A stretch of 64,000 nt of DNA from Acinetobacter sp. C26M (GTDB lineage Bacteria; Pseudomonadota; Gammaproteobacteria; Pseudomonadales; Moraxellaceae): positions 62,001-126,000 of the forward strand of contig NZ_CP098478.1 of NCBI RefSeq assembly GCF_023702675.1. The letters are read 5' to 3'. Position numbers and translations under genes: made by a program. The notes beneath the pieces were generated by a model. The model ran no database searches. It worked only from the letters and a program-made list of their open reading frames with translations, and was not told the DNA's origin. This document shows, piece by piece, positions 52,809 to 62,121 of the stretch; the first letter of the stretch is position 1; every line of letters begins with the position of its first letter.

Positions 52809-52843
52809 AGTCGACGACGTCGCTACCATGCATGTGGTCGACT
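52809..52843 (+). promoter_or_regulatory. hairpin in the gshA leader
   Basis: AGTCGAC and GTCGACT pair around a loop of about 21 bases that is itself partly palindromic (ATGCAT). It lies 26 bases before the gshA start and could affect translation or mRNA stability. The remaining leader is AT-rich. Confidence 0.35.
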
Positions 52844-52868
52844 GATCTTGAATAAGCGAGCATAGAAT

Positions 52869-54443
52869 ATGAATCAACCCAGCCTTACTTCCTCTGTGAT
52901 ACCAACTTGGGTAGATGCCTCGCTATTAAAGGGGATGTTACGTGGGATTGAGCGTGAAAGCCTACGCATGCAAAGCAATGGATTTTTATCACAACAAAAT
53001 CACCCCATCGCTTTAGGTTCGGCACTCACACATCCGCATATCACCACTGATTATTCAGAAGCGTTGATGGAGTTTATTACCACGCCACAAAGTACCATTG
53101 CTGCAGCTTTAAACGAATTGAGTGACATTCATAGCGTGGTGCATCAGCAGCTAGAAGAAGGTGAAAAACTCTGGCCTTTGTCAATGCCATGCATGTTGGA
53201 TGATAACGAAGAAAATATTAAGCTCGCACAATATGGCCGTTCTAATATTGGCCGCTTTAAAACCTTATACCGTCGTGGTTTAGGCGTGCGTTACGGACGC
53301 CGTATGCAAACCATTTCAGGGGTTCATTATAATTTATCTTTTCCAGAACAATTATTTGCTGTTTTGCAGCAGCATGAAAGCAATCCAGAATTAAAACAGC
53401 TCAGTCCGCAAGATTATCGTAGTCACCGTTATTTTGGCTTGATCCGTAATTTTATTCGTCTGATTCCTTTAGTGATGTATATGTTGGGCGCAAGTCCATC
53501 GGTGTGTCGTTGCTTCCTGACTGGTCGTCAGCATCACTTACAGCCTTTAGTGAAAGGCACACTCTATTTACCTGAAGCGACTGCATTACGGATGGGGCGT
53601 TTGGGCTATCAAAACTCAGCACAAAAAGAGCTCGGTATTCATTATAACGACCTGCATGATTATCTCGATGGCTTACAAAAAGCCGTGCATACCCCATATC
53701 CAGAATTTACCCAGCTCGGTTTAAATGATGAACAGGGCGAGCCAATTCAAATCAATGATCACGTATTACAGATTGAAAATGAATACTACAGTCTGGTGCG
53801 TCCTAAACAGGTGCCACAAGCGGGTGAAACACCTTCGCAAGCGTTAAAAAATCGTGGTGTCGGCTATGTCGAATTACGTGCAGTCGATGTGAATCCGTAT
53901 AGCGCGATTGGGATTGATGAAATCTCAGCAGCCTTTCTCGAAAGTTTAGCCTTGTATTGTCTATTAAAAGATAGTCCAGATCTCTTTGCAGAAGAACAAG
54001 AGCAAATTGATCGTAACCAAACTGAAGTGGTGAATCGCGGTCGTGCGGCAGACGCTAAGATCGAAGAGGGCGGTCACTCCATTCCATTGAAAGACTGGGC
54101 ACAAACTCATTTAAATGCGATTCAAGCCTGTGCCAATATACTAGATCAAATGGATGATACTCAGTTGTATCGAGATGCGATTCAGGTGATGCAACAACGC
54201 TTAGATCATGTTGAAAACACGCCTTCAGCCCATGTAATTGCAGATACTTTACAACATGGTGGCACATGGAATTTTGGTAGTGTCATGGCGCAGCAACATG
54301 TTGACCATTATGATCAACATCCACTCAGTGAAGAACGCAAACACTATTTTGAACAATTGGCGCAAACTTCGTTGCAAAAACAGGCGCAACTTGAACAAGA
54401 TAACGACATGAGTTTTGAACAATATCTTGCACAATACCGTTAA
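52869..54443 (+). CDS. gshA: glutamate-cysteine ligase
   Basis: First enzyme of glutathione synthesis, joining glutamate and cysteine with ATP (524 residues, the E. coli-type length). Landmarks are LLKGMLRGIERESLRMQ at the N-terminus, LTHPHITTDYSEALMEFIT, LWPLSMPCML, GRRMQTISGVHYNLSFP, and GVGYVELRAVDVNPYSAIGI, which together form the substrate and metal sites of the group 1 GCL family. It is followed 18 bases later by dsbB; the two may share a transcript, linking thiol homeostasis in cytoplasm and periplasm. Confidence 0.97.
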   Translation: MNQPSLTSSVIPTWVDASLLKGMLRGIERESLRMQSNGFLSQQNHPIALGSALTHPHITTDYSEALMEFITTPQSTIAAALNELSDIHSVVHQQLEEGEKLWPLSMPCMLDDNEENIKLAQYGRSNIGRFKTLYRRGLGVRYGRRMQTISGVHYNLSFPEQLFAVLQQHESNPELKQLSPQDYRSHRYFGLIRNFIRLIPLVMYMLGASPSVCRCFLTGRQHHLQPLVKGTLYLPEATALRMGRLGYQNSAQKELGIHYNDLHDYLDGLQKAVHTPYPEFTQLGLNDEQGEPIQINDHVLQIENEYYSLVRPKQVPQAGETPSQALKNRGVGYVELRAVDVNPYSAIGIDEISAAFLESLALYCLLKDSPDLFAEEQEQIDRNQTEVVNRGRAADAKIEEGGHSIPLKDWAQTHLNAIQACANILDQMDDTQLYRDAIQVMQQRLDHVENTPSAHVIADTLQHGGTWNFGSVMAQQHVDHYDQHPLSEERKHYFEQLAQTSLQKQAQLEQDNDMSFEQYLAQYR

Positions 54444-54461
54444 AATTTTAGAGGACTTCCC

Positions 54462-54968
54462 ATGCGATGGAATTACCGCTTAGTTAGTGCATTACTGGTA
54501 CTGACCAGCATTATTGGTATCTCATTTGCGTTGTATTTAGAACATGTGCAAGGTTTGGATCCTTGTCCACTCTGTATTTTCCAACGCCTTGGCTTAATTG
54601 GAATGGGTTTAATCGCACTGGTAGCATTTATCCATAATCCAGTTTCAAATGGCTTCAAACGCTTTTATGCATTCTTGGCAACTTTATCAATTGGCTGGTC
54701 TGTTGGTGTTGCTGCACGCCATGTTTGGTTGCAGAGCTTACCACCTGATAAAGTGCCAAGCTGTGGACCTGGTTTAGATTATTTGGTTGATGCGTTACCG
54801 ATGAAAACGGTACTGCAAGAAGTACTTTCGGGTTCAGGTGAGTGTGCCGCGGTCGATTGGACTTTTCTCGGACAGTCATTGCCAGTATGGTCTCTGGTTT
54901 ATTTTAGTTTGATTTTATTAATTTGCTTATGGCAGTTATTTAGAAACTATCGCGTTACACAAAAATAA
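54462..54968 (+). CDS. dsbB: disulfide bond formation protein B
   Basis: A 168-residue inner-membrane protein with four helices that reoxidises DsbA and passes electrons to ubiquinone. The first periplasmic loop holds the CxxC pair (LDPCPLCIFQR), and the second holds two Cys, in VPSCGPGLDYL and SGSGECAAVDWTF, as required for the disulfide relay. Arg following the first CxxC (FQRLG) is the quinone contact. It lies 18 bases after gshA and ends in a clear terminator. Confidence 0.96.
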   Translation: MRWNYRLVSALLVLTSIIGISFALYLEHVQGLDPCPLCIFQRLGLIGMGLIALVAFIHNPVSNGFKRFYAFLATLSIGWSVGVAARHVWLQSLPPDKVPSCGPGLDYLVDALPMKTVLQEVLSGSGECAAVDWTFLGQSLPVWSLVYFSLILLICLWQLFRNYRVTQK

Positions 54969-54993
54969 GCGGATCGTTGTTCTAAGTAATTTT

Positions 54994-55028
54994 AAACCCG
55001 AAATATGGATGCATGTTTCGGGTTTATT
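54994..55028 (+). terminator. intrinsic terminator after dsbB
   Basis: TAAACCCGAAA and TTTCGGGTTTA pair over a nine-base loop, followed by TTTTG. The next 115 bases contain the likely vgrG promoter. Confidence 0.85.
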
Positions 55029-55145
55029 TTGTCACTTAGTCAAAAAAAGTGTAACTTTTTACTAAAAATGGTCGTTTTTTTGTAGACAGTCAGGTCTGTT
55101 TTTTATAAAGTTCAGCCGATTCCCCGTACGATCTGATTATAAAAA

Positions 55146-58100
55146 ATGCTTTTTAATATATTTAATGTATTAGAAAAAATAGGGCTAAATGCACAGAAAC
55201 GTGCCATCCACGTACAATTTTCTAATAATCTACTGAATAATCAAGTTTTTTTACAACGCATACAAGGCCAGCATCAACTCAATGTGGGTTTGGAAGCAGA
55301 GCTGATTTGTCTTTCGACCAATGCCCAGATTCCTCTCAAACAATTTATTGGGACTCAGGTTGCAGTTGATCAGGTCACTGATTCAGGGCAACTATTTCGC
55401 ACCACGGGGATTGTGACCGAGGCCAGTTATGGACAGAGTGATGGTGCATTAACGCTGTATAAGCTGACTGTACACGATGCAACCCATTTATGGCATAAGC
55501 GCCGTAATAGCCGTGTTTTTATGAATAAAACGATTGTGGAAATCACCGAAGTTTTGTTCAAAGAATGGCAGCAAAGAAGTCCACTATTTGCGGCAAGTTT
55601 GAGTCTGGATCTGAATGGCTTAAGCCAGAATTATGATATACGCCCATTTGTAATGGGTCATAATGAATCCGACTATTCTTTTCTTACACGCCTATGGCGC
55701 AGTGAAGGCATAAACTGGCTGATTGATGAAGCTGAGCTTTTTGTGCCACATTCAAGTACACCTGCCAAAGCGCAGAAGCTGAGATTGATTGATGATAATA
55801 GTCAATATCAGGCTTTAGCTCGACGGAGTATTCGCTATCACCGCAGCAGTGCTACTGAATTCCAAGACAGCATGACCAGTTTCGTGGCGGTGCGTAGTTT
55901 GCAGCCGACTGCGGTGCATCTGCAACGTTGGCAGCCTGATGCCTTGGCACAAGAAGAAGGTGCAGGTTCAGTGGTCACTAGTCATAACCATTCGGAAAGT
56001 TTTGATTCTGCCAGTTTAAGCCTTGAGCAGGCATGGCATATCAGCCCAGCTTGGATGCAGGACTTAAAGGGTGAAGACCAAGCCACAGCTTCAGGCGGTA
56101 GTCAGTTAGAAAAACTGAATCAACAATTCAATGACATGTATGCCAGCCAAGCCAAATATTTTAAGGCTTATAGTACTGTGCGCGATAGCCAAGTTGGTTA
56201 TTGGTTTAATCTCAGGGAACATCCTGAAATTGATCAGCATGCAGGGGCCGATCAGGAGTTCCTGATTATTGCCAAGAATTTCTATAATCAAAATAATTTA
56301 CCGAAAGATTTACAGCAACAGGTCAGTCAACTGCTCAGCCAAAGCCGCTGGGATCAACGAGGCTATGACGACATCGAGCGCCAAGGCAATGAGCTGACCT
56401 TGATTCGCCGTCAGATCAAAATCACCCCTGAATATGATCCAGAATTGCATCGTCCGATCGCCTATCCGCAACGCGCCAAAGTAGTGGGGCCTGAAGGGGA
56501 AACCATCTATGTGGATGAGTGGGGACGGATTAAGGTACGTTTTCTGTTTACCCGTAGTGATGATCATGGACATGATGGCGGTGCGGGCAGCAATGACAAT
56601 GACACCGACTCCGCATGGGTGGATGTCCTGACCCCTTGGGCGGGGGAAGGCTATGGAGCACGCTTCTTGCCGCGTATTGGTGAGGTGGTGGTCATCGACT
56701 TCTTTGATGGCAATATCGATCGTCCTTTTGTGACAGGGCGAATCCATGAAGCACAGCGTTCTCCGACCAAATTTGATGTCAAAGGGCAGCTTCCCGACAC
56801 TAAAAAACTCAGCGGTATCCGCAGTCAGGAAGTGAATGGCAATGGTTTTAACCAGTTACGTTTTGATGATACGACAGGGCAAATTAGTACCCAGTTGCAA
56901 AGTAGTCATGCGGCAACACAGTTGAACTTAGGTAATTTGAGTCACCCTAAAGTACAGGAAACCAGTAACGGTCGTGGCGAGGGCTTTGAGCTCAGAACGG
57001 ATGCTTGGGGCGCTGTACGGGCAGGTAAGGGTATGCTGATTAGTACCTATGCCCAAGAACAGGCCATTGCTGATCATCTGGAAGCTGCGCAAGCGCAATC
57101 TTTGCTGTCACAGGGCTATGACAGTATGAAAATGCTCAGTGAGGTGGCTGCGAAGCAACAGACTGATGCGCTAAATGTGATTAACCGTCTACCGAAGTTT
57201 ATTCAATCATTGGAGCTTAAAACTACCGGTCAAGCACTGGATAGTACTTTAAATTTATTTAAAGAAGGGATGAGTAATGATCCGATCCATGCGCTGAAAG
57301 ATTGTGGTGGTTTTATTGAGGATATCGGAGCGCTTGGTGGCGACGCCAAAGGTGCGGTAGAAGAGTTTAATGCATTCTTTAGTGATGCCAAAGATGCGGT
57401 TGAAAATCTAAAAGAGTTCATTGAAAACATAGAACAGCATGGCGCTGATATTGTCAAAGGCAAACTTGCCAGTATTAAAGATCGGATTCAGCAAAACCCG
57501 TTTGAAAGTATTAAAGAAGTCGGCAATGTTTTGGCCAATGTCGATATTAAAGATTTTGAGCTGATGAGTACTTGCGGCACCTTTAGTAAAGGCAGCAAGT
57601 TAGAAGTGACCCCGTCCAAAGCATTGAGTTCGTTACAGGGCTTTATGGAGGGCTATACCCAAGGTTTGGAAAGCAGTTCGAATGCCAAACAGCAAGAGCA
57701 AGGCAAGATTTTCAGACAGGCGTTGATGTTGTTGGCATCGCCGAATGGGATTGCATTAACCACGCCTGAAAATATTATCTTACAGGCCTCTCAGGATATT
57801 GCCGAGAGTGCCAGTGGCTCAATTAACTTGAGCGCACAGAAGAATATTATTGGGCATGCACAGGACAAGATCAGCTTGTTTGCTGCACAAAAGGGCTTTA
57901 GGGCTTATGCAGCGAAAGGGAAATTGGAGTTGCAGGCGCAGGATGATCTAATTGAAGTGATTGCTAGGAAGGTCATTAGATTAATTTCGACAGAGGAAAA
58001 AATTGAGCTTACGAGTGCGAAAGAAATTGATATTAAAGCTGGAGGTAGTCAACTAATTGTAAATGGAGGTGGAGTGTTTATAAAAACAGGTGGCAAGTTT

Positions 58101-58535
58101 GAGGTGAAGAGTGGGCAGCATATTTTTTTAAGTGGTGAAAATATTTCTATACCAAAATATGATTTACCTAAAATAGAAAAGAATAAATTTAGCTTGAGAT
58201 TTGCCCCATTTGGTAATGATATGAACTTTGATCTAATGGGTTTTGTTAACCAACCTTATAAAATTATTAATAAAGAAAGTGGGGAAATACTTTCAAGTGG
58301 TGTGATCACTGAAACAAAATTACCACGAATTTTCAGTGATACTGAAGATGAGGTAGAGTTATCGATTGGTAAGGAGTTATGGAAAATTGATGTTCAAGAA
58401 TTATCTCCTAGTGGCGAAAATGAATCAGGAAATGAAGTCGAAATTCCAGAAAATTTATATTGTGAGTTTGAAGATGAAAATATTGAGCATGATTTTCTTG
58501 ATTCAGACCTAATAAATTCAATAATAAATAAATAG
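55146..58535 (+). CDS. vgrG: type VI secretion spike protein VgrG with extended C-terminus
   Basis: A 1129-residue VgrG. Residues 1-430 are the gp27-like part (YDIRPFVMGHNESDYSFLTRLWRSEGINWLI). About 430-540 form the gp5-like OB fold and spike base (VDEWGRIKVRFLFTR, WAGEGYGARFLPRIGEVVVIDFFDGN). The segment ELRTDAWGAVRAGKGMLIST and the following beta-helix (DUF2345, IALTTPENIILQASQDIAESASGSI) extend the spike. After about residue 950 the DNA becomes AT-rich, and the final 130 residues (KFSLRFAPFGNDMNFDLMGF to the acidic tail) look like a cargo-specific adaptor. The effector gene follows after 10 bases. Core T6SS genes are not in the window. Confidence 0.95.
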   Translation: MLFNIFNVLEKIGLNAQKRAIHVQFSNNLLNNQVFLQRIQGQHQLNVGLEAELICLSTNAQIPLKQFIGTQVAVDQVTDSGQLFRTTGIVTEASYGQSDGALTLYKLTVHDATHLWHKRRNSRVFMNKTIVEITEVLFKEWQQRSPLFAASLSLDLNGLSQNYDIRPFVMGHNESDYSFLTRLWRSEGINWLIDEAELFVPHSSTPAKAQKLRLIDDNSQYQALARRSIRYHRSSATEFQDSMTSFVAVRSLQPTAVHLQRWQPDALAQEEGAGSVVTSHNHSESFDSASLSLEQAWHISPAWMQDLKGEDQATASGGSQLEKLNQQFNDMYASQAKYFKAYSTVRDSQVGYWFNLREHPEIDQHAGADQEFLIIAKNFYNQNNLPKDLQQQVSQLLSQSRWDQRGYDDIERQGNELTLIRRQIKITPEYDPELHRPIAYPQRAKVVGPEGETIYVDEWGRIKVRFLFTRSDDHGHDGGAGSNDNDTDSAWVDVLTPWAGEGYGARFLPRIGEVVVIDFFDGNIDRPFVTGRIHEAQRSPTKFDVKGQLPDTKKLSGIRSQEVNGNGFNQLRFDDTTGQISTQLQSSHAATQLNLGNLSHPKVQETSNGRGEGFELRTDAWGAVRAGKGMLISTYAQEQAIADHLEAAQAQSLLSQGYDSMKMLSEVAAKQQTDALNVINRLPKFIQSLELKTTGQALDSTLNLFKEGMSNDPIHALKDCGGFIEDIGALGGDAKGAVEEFNAFFSDAKDAVENLKEFIENIEQHGADIVKGKLASIKDRIQQNPFESIKEVGNVLANVDIKDFELMSTCGTFSKGSKLEVTPSKALSSLQGFMEGYTQGLESSSNAKQQEQGKIFRQALMLLASPNGIALTTPENIILQASQDIAESASGSINLSAQKNIIGHAQDKISLFAAQKGFRAYAAKGKLELQAQDDLIEVIARKVIRLISTEEKIELTSAKEIDIKAGGSQLIVNGGGVFIKTGGKFEVKSGQHIFLSGENISIPKYDLPKIEKNKFSLRFAPFGNDMNFDLMGFVNQPYKIINKESGEILSSGVITETKLPRIFSDTEDEVELSIGKELWKIDVQELSPSGENESGNEVEIPENLYCEFEDENIEHDFLDSDLINSIINK

Positions 58536-58545
58536 GAATATAATT

Positions 58546-60426
58546 ATGCCGAAATTTATTAAAGCATCTCATGACAGACCAACATTGACTGTTCAATATC
58601 TTGCAGATGATGGGAAAATATTATTAAGAACAGGAGGGACAATTGCTTGGAGATTTAATAACCCTGGAAATATGAGACCAAAAGATAAAGGAATGTATCC
58701 AGGACAAATTGGTACTGGAAATACGAAAAGTGGAAACTTTGCTATTTTCGAAAGCTATGAAATAGGAAGGCGAGAAAAAAAGGCCTTACTCAGACGTAAA
58801 TATAACAATTACTCATTAAAAGATGCCCTATATATTTATGCGCCACCTAATGAGAATGATACTGAAGCATATATTGCTTATTTAATAAAACATACAGGTT
58901 TTAATCGCTCAACTGTATTGTCATCGTTAGATGATAAAGGAATTGAGAAATTAATGGATGCTATGGAGCGTAAGGAAGGGTATTATAATACAAATACACA
59001 ACCTCCGCGTTCTGATAAATGGATTAGTACTACAACTGTAAATGTTAATAATGGTTCTAATCCATTAGCTGATCAAAAAATTATAATTAATCATAATGAT
59101 AAGAAAAAAGAGTATGTCACGAATAAAAATGGTAATTTGCCACCCATTCCTCATGTAAAACAAGGAGAGAAGATATCTTTTAGTACTATGGTGGATGGCT
59201 GTGAAACATTAATTGGAGAAGTGGTCACTTCTGTTGAGTCTCAAGTGGTTAGTTTAGTTAATAATGCAGCCCGTTTTACCAGTAAGTTAATGCCTCAGAA
59301 CGGGTCTTTTAGTGGAAAAAAAGATGATATACCAAGAATTGACTATGTTGTTGTCAATGGGGATGTACTCTCAAAAATAGCAAAGCGCTTTCGAGTAACT
59401 GCTCAACAAATTCAACAGTGGAATAATATAAAAAATGCAAATGAAATTTATGCAGGTCAAATACTTTCGATAGGATATTTTGCAAAAAAAAATAATGAGC
59501 AACAAAAAGGTAAAAGTAGAAATAGTTCTACAAATATTTATAGAGTTAAATCTGGAGATACAATTTATAAAATTTGTAAATTAAAAGGTATCTCAATTGA
59601 TAGTTTTATGAAAGCGAATCCGCAGATTAAAGAAAGAGATACGATTTTAGTTGGTCAAATAGTTACAATACCTTCTTCTGTTTCTAGTCCTCATACTAAA
59701 CAAAAAAGTGAAACAAAAAAGCAAGAATCAAATGGAGTTGGGACAGCAGCCCTGACTTCAATAACTAAGGCTGTCTCTAGTTTAGGGAATAATATTCAAG
59801 AGGTTACAAGAACTAAATCAGGAACAGGTGAGGGATTAGCGATTTTACCTGTGAATAATCGAGAGGCGCCATGGATGCCAATTGTGATTCGGGAGCTAAA
59901 ACAATGGTATGGCAAAAGAGAGGGTGTCATTACAAAACAAGATAACTACCATATGTTAACGGGTAGTAAAATCAATACCTTGGTTGGTTCAACTCAAGCA
60001 TGGTGTGCATCATTTGCAAATTATTGCTTACAAGAAGCTAAATATGCAAAATCAGCTGAGCCAGCAAGCGCATTAAGCTTTCGTCGTGATACAAAAAATT
60101 TTGTTAAAATAACAAAGCCTATTTTTGGTGCATTGGCAACTATCCCCACATCCTCGGGAGCTAGTCCAGAAGCTAAATCAGGCTTTGGTCATGTTGGTTT
60201 TGTTTATTGTTTAGATAAGACCAGTGGTCGATTTCTTATAATAGGTGGGAATCAGGATGATCAAATCACAATTGCAAGTAAATCAATATCAGCTTATAGA
60301 TTTTATATACCAAAAGCTTATCATGAGTTTTCGAAATCTCAAGTTCTGGAAAAGAAAATGTCGGTTGATGATTTATATGGAGCTTTAGGGCTAAAAACAG
60401 TTCGTACAAGCAATGCAACACGGTAG
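58546..60426 (+). CDS. predicted T6SS peptidoglycan-hydrolase effector with LysM domains
   Basis: A 626-residue multidomain protein directly after vgrG. Residues 30-150 hold a domain with TIAWRFNNPGNMRP, the NNPGN motif seen in phage-like and T6SS muramidase-type proteins. Residues 155-240 are Ig-like (TTVNVNNGSNPLADQKIIIN). Two LysM domains follow (265-310, YVVVNGDVLSKIAKRFRVT; 332-378, YRVKSGDTIYKICKLKGI). The C-terminal domain (435-600) is a CHAP/NlpC-like (TIGR02594) peptidase with Cys487 in QAWCASFANYC, His549 in GFGHVGFV and Asn569 in GGNQDDQ. It probably cuts both glycan and peptide. A. baumannii Tse4 is a reported bifunctional peptidoglycan effector; identity with it is not shown. Confidence 0.8.
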   Translation: MPKFIKASHDRPTLTVQYLADDGKILLRTGGTIAWRFNNPGNMRPKDKGMYPGQIGTGNTKSGNFAIFESYEIGRREKKALLRRKYNNYSLKDALYIYAPPNENDTEAYIAYLIKHTGFNRSTVLSSLDDKGIEKLMDAMERKEGYYNTNTQPPRSDKWISTTTVNVNNGSNPLADQKIIINHNDKKKEYVTNKNGNLPPIPHVKQGEKISFSTMVDGCETLIGEVVTSVESQVVSLVNNAARFTSKLMPQNGSFSGKKDDIPRIDYVVVNGDVLSKIAKRFRVTAQQIQQWNNIKNANEIYAGQILSIGYFAKKNNEQQKGKSRNSSTNIYRVKSGDTIYKICKLKGISIDSFMKANPQIKERDTILVGQIVTIPSSVSSPHTKQKSETKKQESNGVGTAALTSITKAVSSLGNNIQEVTRTKSGTGEGLAILPVNNREAPWMPIVIRELKQWYGKREGVITKQDNYHMLTGSKINTLVGSTQAWCASFANYCLQEAKYAKSAEPASALSFRRDTKNFVKITKPIFGALATIPTSSGASPEAKSGFGHVGFVYCLDKTSGRFLIIGGNQDDQITIASKSISAYRFYIPKAYHEFSKSQVLEKKMSVDDLYGALGLKTVRTSNATR

Positions 60427-60441
60427 AATCAGGATATATTT

Positions 60442-61158
60442 ATGAAATTTAGTACCATCTGTTTTTTTACTTCCCTATTTTTTTTAAGTGCTTGTTCACA
60501 ATCAGAAACTCAAAATCAGCACTTAAATGAGAAAACTGAACAAAAACTTGAAACTCATGATCAAAGTACTGATTCGGTTATCTTGTACATGAAGAATGCA
60601 GAATCATCTGGTCAAGAAGCGACGACAAAAGAACAGGCAGAATTTTATCGAGTTTTATTAAAGAAGTTAGATGGGCAAAAAATTTTAGTTCAGGATTTCT
60701 ATATTTCGGGTAAGAAACAAACGGATCCGTATATCTTAACAGATGGTAAATTGGATTATGTTTATAATGAACAAGCTGATACATCATATTATCCGAGAGA
60801 AGGCTCTAGAGTTGTATGGTATGAGTCTGGTAGTAAAGCAGCGGAGACAGAATATAATGATCATAAAGAAAATGGTCTATGGCGTGTTTGGTATGAAAAT
60901 GGAAATTTAAAGGAAGAAACAAATTATAAAGCAGGTAAAATAAATGGTATTAGTAAAAATTGGAATGAAGATGGAAAATTAACAGGTGAGTGCAATTATA
61001 AAGATGGTCTAGAAGATGGTAGATGTTATGAAAAATATACAATGAACCCTCAAGTTTTTATCTATGATGGTACATATAAAAAGGGAATGAAAGTGGGTGA
61101 ATGGAAAGAGTGGGATGAGGAAGGTAAATTAGTAAAAGTAGAGAACCATGATGATTAA
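60442..61158 (+). CDS. lipoprotein with YwqK/MORN-like repeats, candidate immunity protein
   Basis: A 238-residue lipoprotein (signal MKFSTICFFTSLFFLSACSQ). The second half is a run of YwqK/MORN-type repeats, each about 23 residues: VVWYESGSKAAETEYNDHKENGL, then WRVWYENGNLKEETNYKAGK, then ISKNWNEDGKLTGECNYKDGL. YwqK-like proteins are often immunity or antitoxin partners of polymorphic toxins. It begins 15 bases after the effector gene and is placed in the periplasm, where a peptidoglycan-degrading toxin would act, so it is the best immunity candidate. AT-rich like its neighbours. Evidence is contextual. Confidence 0.75.
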   Translation: MKFSTICFFTSLFFLSACSQSETQNQHLNEKTEQKLETHDQSTDSVILYMKNAESSGQEATTKEQAEFYRVLLKKLDGQKILVQDFYISGKKQTDPYILTDGKLDYVYNEQADTSYYPREGSRVVWYESGSKAAETEYNDHKENGLWRVWYENGNLKEETNYKAGKINGISKNWNEDGKLTGECNYKDGLEDGRCYEKYTMNPQVFIYDGTYKKGMKVGEWKEWDEEGKLVKVENHDD

Positions 61159-61525
61159 TCTAAAAGTAAATACTTTGTTTTTTGCTATAGTAGCGAACAC
61201 CATATTTTTATCGCAAACATATGCGAGTGATAATTTTACAGTCTTGACAGGTCATATATTAAATAAAAAAAGTATAGATGAGCAAAATAAAGCACATCCG
61301 TATGATGTTATTTTGTTGCCAACTGCTAGAGATTTTTATTTAAAAGAAGAAGGTGAGGAGTATAAAAAAATAAAAGAAATTCAGTTGAACTATTTAGATG
61401 TGAAATATAAGGTTGAGTATAGTAAACCTGCAAAAATAACGTGTAAAGGTTTGTATTCAGCTGATTCTATGTTTCATTATACCAATTTAATTTGTGTGGT
61501 TGATAAGATAAGCTATATAAAATGA
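61148..61525 (+). CDS. small exported protein of unknown function, T6SS cargo region
   Basis: A 125-residue protein overlapping the previous gene by 11 bases. It begins MMINLKVNTLFFAIVANTIFLSQTYA, a signal peptide, followed by SDNFTVLTGHILNKKSIDEQNKAHPYDVILLPTARDFYLKEEGEEYKKI. Two cysteines near the end (ITCKGLYS and NLICVV) could form a disulfide. I do not recognise a family. Overlap and location suggest it is translated with the YwqK-like protein and may be a second immunity or accessory factor. Codon use is very AT-rich. Confidence 0.65.
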   Translation: MMINLKVNTLFFAIVANTIFLSQTYASDNFTVLTGHILNKKSIDEQNKAHPYDVILLPTARDFYLKEEGEEYKKIKEIQLNYLDVKYKVEYSKPAKITCKGLYSADSMFHYTNLICVVDKISYIK

Positions 61526-61597
61526 ATTGTAAGTTTTAAATAATACCATTTATGTTTTGTTGAAAACTGATTGAATTTTAAGTCTTTATATTGTCAG

Positions 61598-62075
61598 TGA
61601 GAAGATTATTCTATTGATGATAAATATTATGAAATTAATTTTTCTTCAAAACATAATTTAATGAATGATATGGGGAGTTGTATCACTATTTTAATCCTGA
61701 CTCAACTATTACCTATACTTTCCACTCTAAAAAGCTAGTTGAAATTTTAATTAAATATGAAAATAAAAGTGTGCATTCATCAAAGGGTGTTAGTAATGGA
61801 ATGATTGTTGAAAATATAAATAATAATTTTATAGGAATACCCGTTATACACTCTGATAGTGAAGATAAGAGTGAACAAACAGACCTACTTATAGGGATCA
61901 GGTAACATATGATGCTAAGAAAGGACAGTATACGTATCTTGCAAATGTTAAAACTTATCAAGATGGAAAAATTTCCCCATTCAAGGTTGTTTTGAATAGT
62001 AGCTTAAAATGTATCTCTTCAACCTTAGGTTGTGAAACTACAGGTGTTTTAGCAGCTGAAAAAGATATTAAGTAA
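61598..62075 (+). pseudogene. frameshifted remnant of an exported cargo-region protein
   Basis: Three frames carry consecutive protein-like pieces. Frame one gives EDYSIDDKYYEINFSSKHNL (61598 on). Frame two gives YHYFNPDSTITYTFHSKKLV then onward to SEQTDLL (61681-61894). Frame three gives PTYRDQVTYDAKKGQYTYLA then onward to CETTGVLAAEKDIK and stop at 62075. The pieces abut, so at least two frameshifts, near 61672 and 61890, broke one gene, and its N-terminus is lost. A 75-residue frame inside (61678-61905) is unlikely to be a real gene. Probably a decayed immunity or effector gene. Confidence 0.55.
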
Positions 62076-62121
62076 TTCAATTTAGATTTTGGTTAGGTAT
62101 TTTATTCTAAAGGGGTTTATT

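Noticed and set aside
61678..61905. 75-residue frame as an independent gene
   Set aside because: It starts with TTG without a ribosome binding site, and protein-like sequence continues in other frames on both sides, so it is a piece of a pseudogene.
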